From Lingula anatina (lineage: Eukaryota; Brachiopoda; Lingulata; Lingulida; Lingulidae): a stretch of 64,000 bases of DNA. Shown one piece after another: positions 23,503 to 34,783 of this stretch. The notes below the pieces were generated by a model that had not been told where the DNA came from, did not search any database, and saw nothing but the letters and a program-made list of their open reading frames with translations. Location of the stretch: positions 174,892 to 238,891 of the forward strand of contig NW_019775572.1 in NCBI RefSeq assembly GCF_001039355.2. The letters are read 5' to 3'. The position numbers and the translations under genes were made by a program. Position 1 is the stretch's first letter. Each line of letters starts with the position of its first letter.

Positions 23503-26500
23503 ATGAATTCTCACCATGGTGGCCGCGAGTCCAGCCCCCCAGTGGAACCTTTTCACACCCTCTGCGTACTGGAGTTTGTCACTGATGCTCCTCAAGCAGC
23601 CATAGAGTGGATGATCGCCAAGATCCACGCACAACGGACAGCAGGGGGCGCTGAACTGCAGGCATATTCTGTAGTAAACAGACACAACCAGGTTATTGAC
23701 ATGAGAAAGGTTTTCTAGCAGACCTGCACAATGTGAACAAGATGTGATAACTAAAAAAATAACATTAAGGCTAGGCTACCATACATATATAGCAAACCCT
23801 TTAAAACAGACAAACAGCAGTTCTGAAAATTTTTCAAACTGAAGGATTATTGTCGGACTATCAGTAAATTCAGAATGGCAGTTCTAAAAATTATTGTCCA
23901 AGTCCCTTGGACTGAATACGATTTAGTACCAGTTTTAGAAAAATGCTATCATTCATGGTCCATAGGACTGAGAATTTCATCATGTTCTAGACCCCATTCC
24001 CACAGATTTTAGATTGTTCTATCCCTGTGGGGAGTCTCACTAGATTACTGTCAGCTTAGCCAGCTTTAATGTCTGCCCGCCTATTAAAGCTGTAAGGGGG
24101 TAATTAACTACCGTGCGGGCTCGGCTGACAGCAATTTAGGGTGAACTCCCAGGGAGTTAGGTCAATCTAGATGGATCGATCTGAATCTGTGGGAGTGCAG
24201 TCTTAGACATCACCCATAGCCAAGCAATGTATTAAAGAGGCCATTTGCTTTAATTTCCAGGAGGTGATCCTCCATATTGGGGCCGGCACGGACCGTCTGC
24301 TGGAGGCGGCAGAGTTGATGCAGATCAAGAAGGAGGACAGTGCAGGGGTGCTGAGGGAGATTACCATTGCTGAGATTAGTCAGTTTAAGAAGTCAGGTTT
24401 GTACACTGGGTTACAGCTAGTTAGATTGGGTCTGTGGAATGTTGGGTTATTTAAGATGTGTGACAGACAGACAAACAGACTGGCAGACAGACAAACAGAC
24501 GGACAAACAGACAGACGGACACTCTGTCAGATGGATTGTCAGAAAGACTGAGAGACAGAAAGACACTTTTATTTATTTATTTATTTTTCTTTTTTCATTT
24601 ATCATTGTGCTATTAGAGCACAACTAAACAAGAATATTTATAAAATGATATCCGCAGAGTTTGAATGTTTAAAATCACCTTGAAACTTCACATGTGATAT
24701 ATCTGCTTTACATTATCCAGGAAGTGTTGGCAATAGGAAGGTAAACCTGGGTGACCATGTGTGATAGCCAGTTGATCAGTTGCTGTGATTTCTTTATCAC
24801 TAAAATACCCCCTCTTGCAGATTTCACTGATTTTCAATTGCAGCCATTCTTACTGATGTGTGGTAGAATATCATCTTATTAACCTGCTGAGATGCACCAA
24901 ATAGGCATACATATTTATTCTCTTTATCTTTGTTGAAATTTGGAATAGCCAATCTGCTTGAAGATTTTGTACTGTAGAAATTGTTATGTTCTTTCATTAA
25001 CAAAATTCTCCTTTTCTATGAAAATTAACTCCTTTTCTATTAGTAAGTAAAGCATAAAAGCATATACTCGTACGTTTTGACACATCTTGTTTTAATCTGG
25101 TTATTATCATGTCTACATACCTTTCCAAACCTGTACAAAACCATACTTACATATTCAACCTTAGTCATGATTATCTAACCTGTGTCTATATTTCTTACTA
25201 ATATTAGAGTAAAATAATACTAATGTTCCAAAAGTTGATTAGCTGCAATGTAAAACGTGGCAGTCTTGCTACTTTTTGGGTCAGCTTGCCCTCATAGCCT
25301 CTGTCTGGATTGGATTAGATTTCGCACAGGCGTCTCAGCTTACAGCTTGCATCCCACGATTTTCAGCATTCTGTCTCAGCCCATTTTAGGGCAGACTGTC
25401 ACAACATTTGGGACAAATTTCAGGTTGCTGACAAATTCATAATCAAGAAAGCACAAGATTTACAGCAATGGCCTAGCTTTTAATGTCTACCCAACTTGCT
25501 TTTAAATTAGCTAAGATTATCTTTGCCCTGCTTTATATTTTATGGTAGAACTCTTTTTATTGTAAGTTTTCTTTAATTGGTAAGTCCAAATGGACTAAGG
25601 TTTTTGAAGTTGTATTGAGAAAACATCAAATTTTGCTTTGCTAATGCTCAGTTTTAATATCATCATATTGATTCTTATTTGTAGCACACATTTATTAAGT
25701 TTAAAATTGTTTCACTTCCTCTGAAAAGTGTTAATTTTTTTTCTCATTATTGAGGTAATTGAGAATGCCACTTTCTAACTGACAAGAAATGGACAGACAT
25801 TTTGTAGATGTCCTCGACTTTTCAGTGAACTCATTTTATTGCTTTATTGCAGGGGATCTGGCAAATTTTCTGACTTTGGCTGAAAAGCAGCAGATCATCC
25901 TCCATGAACTGGAGAAGATCCGTGCCTCAGATTCAGACAAACATGTCCCAGGGTATTTGAAGAAAAAGTTGTACCCAGGACAGTCTATAGGTGAGGCCAC
26001 ACTGGGAATGGATTAGATGGGCCATAATAACACATTATAATTGTTAATGATCCTGCAACTGTTGAAAATTATTGTTTGTTTTGAGTTTTTGCTTTGAGAG
26101 AGAAAATAATACAGCTTTCTAATGGTTTTATTTTGCAAAATCAGAACATTACATTGTTTCTGCTAGCATATGTATAAGTTGTTTATAACAATCACAGTGA
26201 TGAAAGAAATGCATGTATGTTCATGAGATGCATTCCTTGAATTTTTAGTAAGAAAACTACTGAATGATGCTGTAATACATAAACTATATCCCCTCCATGA
26301 CAGAGATGTCCTGAAGAGGCTTGGAGAAGAGTGGTATAATAAGGTCAGCAAGCCTCAGCCCATAGGTAGGTCAACAAACAGCCCACAAGTAGGTCAACAA
26401 ACCTCACCTTAAGCTCGTAGGTAGGTCAACAAACCTCACCTTGTAGGTAATGTAGGTCAAAATATCAAAATCCATTAGTAGTTTAACAAACCTCAGCCCA

Positions 26501-28058
26501 AAGGTAGGTTAACAAACCTTGCCATGTAGGTAGGTCAACAAACCTCAGTAGGTAGGTAGGTAGGTAGGTCGATATACCTCAGCCCATAGGTAGTTCAGCA
26601 CACCTTAGGTCAAAGGTAGGACAACAGACCTCAGCTTGTAGGTAGGTCAAAATATCAAAGCCCATATGCAAGTCAACAAACCTCAGACTTGAAGTAAGTC
26701 AAAAGAACTTTGCTCTATACAAGCAATTGATCTATATCCCATATATAAGATAAATTTGAATGTACAATAGAAATTTCTAAAAGTATCATTTTTTTTACTT
26801 ATTGAAATATATTAAATAGATACTATCATTGAACATCACTATCATTGTCATATTTTAACATAACTTTCTTTATTTTCCAGATGACATTCGTACCTACTTT
26901 GGAGAAACCATTGCAATGTACTTTGGTTTCCTTGGCTTTTACACTATGGCTCTTATCCCACCGGCCATTTTGGGTCTCATGTATTACTTTGTTGCCTGGC
27001 AGGACATAAATCGGCTGGCACTTTTTGCAGTGTTTAATGTAGTCTGGGCTACCATATTCTTACAAGTTTGGAAGAGGAAGGCCTCAGAATTCGCCTTCAA
27101 ATGGGGAACTCTGGACAGAGTCCACTTTGAGGACTGCAGGGCAGCGTACTTTGGTAAAATGGGCATAAATAAGGTGACGGGCCGCCCCGAGCCTGTCTAC
27201 CCAAAGTGGAAGCGTGTTTTAAGGTTCTATTGCATCACCATACCAATCATCCTTTCTTGTCTGCTGTTTGCGGTTGGGGTCATGCTGGTGTATTTCTGGT
27301 TTCAAATAGAGGCCGAGGTGTACCATGCCGAGTGGCAGACATTATGGACAAAGGCGCTGGTTCTGGTGCCGAGTCTCCTGTACAGTGTGGCCATTGTTGT
27401 GATGAACAGCATCTACAGAAAGATAGCAAAGGCGCTGAATGATTTTGGTAAGTGAAAGAGATGAGGAATAAGAGGTTGCTGTTAATAACAGTGTATAACA
27501 GTGTTATACTTATTTTGGAAAAAAATTCATTCTCAAGATTTGTAATGGATTTGATGATTCTGTGACTGACTAGAGTAAGGACTCATTCCCTTGAAACTAT
27601 TGGTCTACGTACATATAGATCCATCCATCTCTGTGGGGATTCTCGCTGAATATTTAACAGATTAACACACCTCTTCTTGTAATTGATTTGCTCGTATGAT
27701 CACCAGTTTTTCTGTATTCTACTTAATGCCAGGAGGAAGCATGTTACTCTGTTAAAATGACTGCATTCAGCGAGAGTCCCCATAGAGTTGGATTGATCTA
27801 CGTAGACTGATAGTTTCAATGAGAATGAGGAGTAACAGGCCTACCCAGCTACCAGACTCGGCACTGAATGATACCAAATTCACCGGTAGATTGGACCACA
27901 ATACCCGTTTTCAAGATGTGCGTCAGTGCTGTGTGTCAGCTGTCTGTGCTGTGGGTTGGCTTTTGAATTCAGTTATATCAGAATGCTTAGTAGTTTGGAT
28001 AGTTCATAAGTAAGAAAAATTAGTTTTAGATCACAAGCTTATTAAAATCAGTATGTTG

Positions 28059-28089
<31 letters not shown>

Positions 28090-31000
28090 TCAGTGTGATG
28101 ATTTTTTTTTTCAGAAAATCACAGACTCCAGTCTGCTTATGATAACCACCTGATTATCAAGCTAGTTTTGGTAAGACATTGTGTCATAACCTGTATACCC
28201 TGATAAAAGTTGTCATAGACTTTCTTCTAATTGGGGTATGCGACAGGGGCAGATTTAGGTCGTCTTCTGGGTCTTCTAGAAGACGGTCAGATTTTCGAGT
28301 TTACATTGAAGGGTATTTAATTTTTTTCTGTTGGAAGACAGTCAAAAATGGAGGATGGATCAATAAAGATGATTTGTAAGCCTGTCAGAAAATATCTCTG
28401 GATCTGCCCCTGTATGAAGTGGCCATTATTGGATATGTGAAGATCTCATTATGGGATATGTGAAGTTACCATTCTGTGATACTGTTTTTTAGTGCTGTCT
28501 TATTTGTCAAATGTGAAATAACACACCCAGATTAAAAAAAAAAAGACTTCACCCAGGCTAGTAATGCTACAAAGAAATTTAATGAGATGATTTAAAGAAA
28601 TGTTTTCCAAAGTCTCATTGGTGTAACACTATGTAGTTTGCTTGTTGCTGTAATAAAACAGAAAGAAATTTTAACCATTTTCTGTCTTTTCCAGTTTGAT
28701 TTTGTCAACTGTTTTGTGGTGTTGTTTTACATAGCTTTCTATATGCAAGATATTCCTAGACTCAGGAGTGTAAGTAAAATAATTTTTCTTTGATATATCT
28801 TCAGTTGGAAAAGAGAAGAATATAGATTTGAAGTTAATTTATATCACAAGTACATGTTCAAGTCTTAAGTTGAGATGATTTAAAAGAAATGCACTACTGT
28901 ATGTGTTTTGTGCAGTAAAACAACACAGTCATGTTTTAAATATTATTTATAATCAAAGAGAAATTTAGGTGACGTGTTTAAGTTTCTGTTTCAGTCCTTG
29001 GCACTTCTGTTGATCATACAGCAAGTAATAGGACAAATTCAGGAATCCCTCCTTCCATATTTGATGTTCAGGTAGAACAGTATTCTTATCTAAGATGTCA
29101 GAATGTGATGGAGCATCATTTTTTAACCTGCCATGTTATCACTGGAATGTTCCATTGTAATGTAATAGTGTCAGATAAATAGTGATGATTTTGGAACTCG
29201 GACATTCTTAGCTAATATAGTGGTAACTATTTTGACTACAAAATCAAAACCAATGAATAAAAATTAATTTATTAAATGCTTAAATTTGTGGATAACACTC
29301 CTGGACCAGCAAATTCTGGTCGCCAGTAAAAAAAAGTTATATCTGTGAAACTGTTTAAACCACCTTTTATGTGGTTAAAATCAGTTGAGCTATTGATTGT
29401 ATAAGTAAATTTGTTGCCACTTTTCATTGATAATTAATTTCGTAACTTCATCTCTAGTATTGTTTCATTCCACAATTAGGTACAAGTCCAATAAAATGGA
29501 CAAAGCTGAGGAGAGAAGAGAGAGCCTCGTAGATAAAGATGCCAAAGTCGACAGTGATGAAAGCAGTCATGTGACTGATATCATCAGCAAGGAGGTCAGA
29601 AAGCAGGCCGAGGTGGAGGGCGAGATGGAAACCTACGAAGTAAGCAGAAAATAAAACTCAAGAGAGGAAAAAATTTAAAATTGAAAAATGTTTTGGCCTG
29701 TTGAAATGTCAGTTTTGATATGTTTAGTTAATACAGATTTTTGTGTAAGTGTGTGGTTTACTATTGATAAATGACAGAAAATAGAACATGTAATATTTTC
29801 TTTACTTTGTTGTATGACATTTCAGTTTTCTGGAAAAAAGAGAGAATAGTTTGGAGAACAGTTAACTTTGGTTTTGATATTAACAATAGAAAATTTATGT
29901 ATCTTTTTCGATTTCAGAAAAAAATGTTTTGTTCAAATGTCAGTTTTGATTTGCTAACTTGAAATAGATTTTTGTATAAATGTGTGCTTTACTCATAAAC
30001 GATAGAAAATATTTTTTTCACTTTTTTGTATGAATTATGAGTTTGGTTCACCCCTCAAATAAGAACAGAATAAAGCTGGACTAGTGTCACAATATTTACT
30101 TTGCTATTGCTGTGAGCAGTACAAATTTAGCTTAAGATTCAAATTGAATCTATTTCATATTCAGGGCACCATGGATGACTACCTGGAGATGTTTATTCAG
30201 TTTGGCTACGTGGTGCTGTTCTCTTCCGCCTATCCTCTTGCAGCAGTCTGGGCCTTCATCAACAATGTCACCGAGATAAGAACAGACTCGTTCAAACTCT
30301 GCAAAGTGTTTCAGCGTCCTTTCTCTCAACCCACCGCCAGTATTGGTGCATGGCAGGTACGTGACAGTTTAGGGGAAGATGGACAGTTTATTATTAATAT
30401 TATTGTTTTCTTTATCTTTATTCTTGTCTTCGGTATTTTTCCTTTTTTAATATTTTTGAATAACCTTAATTTAAGCATTTCAGTTTGTAACAGTTTTATA
30501 ATAATATGTTCGAATATACTGAATTAACTTCTTAAGCTATCAGTTTGTGGATTTTTGTCCTTATTTTTACCCTTTTTTGATAGCCTAAATAAATTTAAGT
30601 ATCTCAATTTGTATCAGTTTTTCAAGAATATTCCTGTGATTCACTTATTCTGTAATCCCTCCCACCTGCCATGTGTTATACAGATTGCCTTCCAACTGAT
30701 GGGGATAATAGCTGTGATGACCAACTGTGCCCTAGTGGCCCTGTCCCTGCATAACCAAGGTCTGCTGCCAAAGTGGGACACTGCTGACTTGGTGTTATTG
30801 TTTGTAGGAGGCGAGGTATGTGGAAAGTAGATTTTGTCATATTTTGTTGAAATGTCTGTTCAGCCAAATTTGCTTTGCGCTGTAATCATGTCTCAAATGT
30901 TCTTGTTGTTGTCACTGTAATCCATGGTGATGACTTAGAATTACAATTGGTGTAGAAGCCATGAGCGCACACACACGCGCACAAAGGCGCAGAGTATACA

Positions 31001-32017
31001 AGATATATAAGGTAAATTTCTCATTGTTTGTTAACTTTACCATGTGATTCTTTCCAGCACTTAGTGTTGGCCCTGACACAAGTATTAGGCGCCATGGTCC
31101 CAGATCTGCCAAGGACTGTCAGGACAGAGATGGCCCGGATCGAGTTCCAGGCTAGACAGGCATGGAGGAATGAGGTAGGTTCCCTATGTTCAGTACAGAT
31201 GTGTGGAGGAATGGGGTAGGTTCCCTGTGTTCAGTACAGACAGGCGTGGAGGAGAGAGGTAGGTTCCCTGTGTGTTCAGTACAGACAAACATGGAGGTAT
31301 GAGGTAGGTTACTTATGTTTAGTACAGACAGGCATGGAGGAATAAGGTAGGTTCCCTATGTTCAGTACAGACAGGTGTGGAGGAATGAGGTAGGTTCCCT
31401 GTGTTCAGTAGAGATGTGTGGAGGAATGAGGTAGGTTCCCTATGTTCAGTACAGACGTGTGGAGGAATGAGGTAGGTTCCCTGTGTTCAGTACAGACAGG
31501 GGCGGAGGAATAAGGTAGGTTCCGTGTTCAGTACAGACAGGGGCGGAGGAATAAGGTAGGTTCCCTGTGTTCAGTACAGACAGGGGCAGAGGAATAAGGT
31601 AGGCTTCCTGTGTTCAGTACAGAGAGGCATGGAAGAATGATGTATGTTCCCTCATGAAACTTTTATTTGTGTGTTTATTTTAATGTGTTAAAACAGATTT
31701 TGTTAAAACAGATTCTAAATACATTGAATCAACAAGAGGAGTGGATGGAGATGTATGGAAAATCTGGAGTCAAATTTTGATTCAGCTTTTGTTTAAAATG
31801 TGTACTTTTATAAACAGATTCAGAAGTAAAATTGAATTACAAACAGAAGTTCTAGAGTTACATTGTTTATTTATAGAGGAGCCAAGCTGCCAGAACCCAC
31901 CGAGTGAAGTTAAGGCGAGCAGTTTCTTTATTAAATGCAACGCCAATTTCAATGCCACCCCTTGCAGACAGTAAAGTAGATGGCACTACTATGCAACACA
32001 GGACCACCAATGTTTGA
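23503..32017 (+). CDS. ANO10: Anoctamin-10 (TMEM16K-like) membrane protein
   Basis: TMEM16 family; vertebrate ANO10 is an endoplasmic-reticulum phospholipid scramblase. Coding exons: 23503-23691, 24261-24396, 25853-25990, 26249-26365, 26881-27447, 28115-28170, 28695-28769, 28995-29071, 29480-29639, 30165-30356, 30684-30815, 31058-31174, 31877-32017. They total 2097 bases, 698 codons plus stop, phases consistent; human, recalled, is 660. The N-terminal cytoplasmic domain spans about 1-195. The membrane region starts at [20 protein letters not shown] and carries about ten segments. Family matches include [68 protein letters not shown] and [12 protein letters not shown]. The Glu of DYLEM and Glu/Asp of EIRTD fit the calcium-site acidic residues of TMEM16. 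An acidic, lysine-rich loop (about 453-505) is encoded by exon 9. Exon 1's donor (GTTATT) is weak, making the first border the least certain. Confidence 0.94.
23985..24207. repeat. Foldback (MITE-like) element in ANO10 intron 1
   Basis: Long imperfect inverted arms of about 75 bases: the left arm has CATTCCCACAGATT and, further in, CTGTGGGGAGTCTCACTAGA and CTGTCAGC; the right arm carries the complements in reverse order. The spacer is about 60 bases. Its layout, and a GGGGA/TCCC motif within the arm, resemble family A, but most of the sequence differs. Confidence 0.65.
26340..26700 (+). repeat. Minisatellite built on the ANO10 exon 4 donor
   Basis: About ten irregular units of 25-37 bases, each with a form of CCTCAGCCCATAGGTAGGTC followed by AACAAA. 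The first unit is the real end of exon 4 and its 5' splice site (exon ends 26365, GTAGGT follows). Later copies keep exon-like bases plus a GTAGGT donor-like core. An AGGT run lies near 26545-26569. Confidence 0.85.
27593..27818. repeat. Foldback (MITE-like) element family A, copy 2
   Basis: The longest of the three copies, with inverted arms of about 75 bases extending from GAAACTATTGGTCTACGTA on the left to its near complement on the right. It contains the shared inner arm TCTCGCTGAAT / ATTCAGCGAGAGTCCCC. Lies in ANO10 intron 5. Confidence 0.8.
31156..31655 (+). repeat. Minisatellite built on the ANO10 exon 12 donor
   Basis: About 11-12 tandem units of 40-45 bases. Each unit contains the last 15-20 bases of exon 12 (GGAGGAATGAG), the 5' splice site GTAGGT, then TTCCCTGTGTTCAGTACAGA. 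Only the first unit (exon end 31174) is in the coding frame used. The units differ by small substitutions. Confidence 0.9.
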
Positions 32018-32862
32018 AGAAGAAAACAAATTTTTTTTTGGTTTTATTTGATGTTCTTATTTATTATTTTTTTTGGAGAAACTTTATTTACAAGTTTCAT
32101 GTCAGTTTTTTGTTGTTTTCACTGCCAAATATGATGAAACATTAAAATAAGTAGTTTTATTCAAAGATATTGTCAAAATAAGTAACATTGACATGTGGGA
32201 TTCATCTTAGATACAGATATTATGGGCTAACTCAAGGCAGCTTCCTAGTGATATTTAAACATTCAAGTAATAATGCATGATATTTTTTGCTTACATTTTA
32301 ATTTCAGTTGGTGTAAGTGTATGGTGCTTATAATTTACAAACATGATTTTATTTTCTAAATTATAATTGGACAAATTGTCTTTTGTTAAGTATAGCTGGT
32401 CACAATTTATTATATAATTTTTCTTTATATCTGATATAGGAAATTATATTATTAGTTTATATATGCTTATGACAAAGTATCAACCGTAACAAAGTAGCAG
32501 AACTGTGATGGTCAAGAAATTCTCGTCAAGTTACTCTTGCAGACAATAATTGTTCAACAAACCAGACATGTTATTTCCTTTCACATTTTGTCAGCATTCT
32601 TGTATAATTAATGACTTTAAAATGGAAATCATTCCAGCTGCCTTGTTGAAGTGAAATTTCCTGGTGTTGGCTTTGAAGTTCAAATGCTCTAGAGACTCTT
32701 TACAAAAATGCACAGAATTGAAAAAAATTTGTGATTGATTTATTCCACCGTGTGCTTTTCTTGCGTTCCGATTCACGTCTTGTCAGTTTATGTAGTTAAG
32801 CAGCAAGTATAATTTGTCTTCCAGTTTGAGCATTTTTCTCTCGCCTTCATGAGTTAGATATG

Positions 32863-32868
32863 AATAAA
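32863..32868 (+). terminator. Candidate polyadenylation signal of ANO10
   Basis: AATAAA hexamer about 850 bases after the ANO10 stop codon. Position only; other hexamers further down remain possible. Confidence 0.3.
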
Positions 32869-34056
32869 CTGCATTAACTGCAAACTTCATCACCTTAAAG
32901 TTGACACTTTTAATCCTGTCCCAATCTGTGAAAGGTGTTGACAGTTAAAGGACCAATTTGTAACAGAAATATGGATCTTCTAGTGACAAATATTTGGAGG
33001 TTGATTGGGTGTAACAGGCATGTACATTTCTTATAATCAAGTAATATATCAACACATTTTAAGTTATTCTCCCCCCCCAACTTTACATGTCAGTATCAGT
33101 CATTCAACTCTGTGTCGATATGACTTTAATCTACATTATTTATTAAACATCTTATCATCATGTAAGTTTTTGATGGGTTTTTCTTCCAAGGAATCCACAA
33201 GACATGAAAATCATTTCTGGACATTTTGTACAAGAATGGGGTTTTCTAATGCTCTTCAGTTCAATTCAACTTATGATACATACATAAAGAGAGAAGGAAT
33301 AAAACATACAACAGATATCTTATATATAAAAGAAACAGTTTAATGGGTCACACAAGTCCATGCCATGTCAGTATTAATGTACAGAAATGACCTGCAGCAG
33401 ACTCTGACAACTGTCAACTACGTGGAGAAAGTTCATAAATTAAACTTTGCTTTAATATAAAACAAAACACACACACACGAGGCATGCAAGTGTGGAATCT
33501 TCAGCTTCCAACACCACTGGTCATTGCAGACCACGTCTAGGCCGGCTAGACTGGACACAATACCTTACAAACTGGACACAGCAATGGTAATAATATTAAT
33601 AATGGTCAGATGCTATTATGTACACAAATTCATTTCACATTTCATAATGCCACTGCTGTGTTTTAAAATGTCTTTACGTTTGACAGTTTGCTTCACATTA
33701 ACAGATCACAGTATTACTAATACCTATCTACATACATGACTGTTTTATGTCCTGCAACTTTATCTTAAAATATATAGAACTGTATATATATGTGTCAGTG
33801 TTAATGACTCCCAACTCATAATGGGACACATACATTTTTGTTTATGTATATAAAAACCTTATGCTACTTACAAATAAAAAGAAATATATGAACCTAATGC
33901 AATTAACAGAGAACAGATCAATTAAATTCCATGACATGTGCCCGATGCCTGATGAAACTTCAAAAATCATGAAATATTCTGACAGCATCACACACACATT
34001 GTTTAAAATACTAATTTCCTAGATGTCGTCAAAACACATATAACGACATCTGAACA

Positions 34057-34062
34057 TTTATT
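34057..34062 (-). terminator. Candidate polyadenylation signal of SNRK
   Basis: TTTATT on plus (AATAAA on minus), about 720 bases after the SNRK stop codon. Weak evidence without transcript data. Confidence 0.25.
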
Positions 34063-34783
34063 AATTGCTGAAGATGAGTAAGATGTTCAAAAGACTGAAC
34101 TATGAACAAAGTCTGTTCTTTGACAAAGGCGGAAATTATATTTCTCAAGCTGGCATGTTCAGCAGTAAAATGATATGAAATATCCTTTTTTTTCCACAAT
34201 AAGTTCGCACCTAAGAAGGCTGGAACTTTTGTACTCATCATTAAATTGGCATGTCAAGTATATAAAAAAAAAAAAAAAACTCATCTTGGGATGCAACTGA
34301 TAAACATTGCTTGAAGTTTCAAGGACATTTAGAAACTTCAAAAGAGAAGATGAGAAACTTACACAAGGTACCTGATAACTTAGTTCAGGAAAACTTGTAA
34401 AGACAAAATTTTGCATGTCTTGCCAAACCACAGTGTCCAAAATCTGAAAGCAAAGCATTACAAAAGTCAAAACTGATCTATGTTTTCCAGATTTTTCTGA
34501 TAAATCCCATCCTCCTTTCCAGCAACTGTAAGGTAAAAAAGGCATGAGAGGATCTAATACTAAATGGCAACTTATCAACTAAATTTGTACTCTAATTTTT
34601 TCACACTAATCCTTACTCTTGCCAATAAAACTATGCTGCAAATGAATATTTCTACATATGAAACATGAACTTTGGTCAGGACTTTCCAGAGAAAATATGT
34701 TGAAGTCTCCATCCATGCTTCAGGCTACATTATTTATCAGTAACAATAGCACAAAGTGGGATGCCCTCCCTTTCCCTTATTTT

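Larger units (their letters stand above)
32018..34783. other. Convergent 3' UTRs of ANO10 and SNRK and spacer
   Basis: No other gene recognised. A plus-strand AATAAA at 32863-32868 could end ANO10 transcripts; a TTTATT at 34057-34062 (AATAAA on minus) could end SNRK. The two 3' ends are less than 2.8 kb apart by coding sequence, and their UTRs may nearly meet or overlap. Confidence 0.45.
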
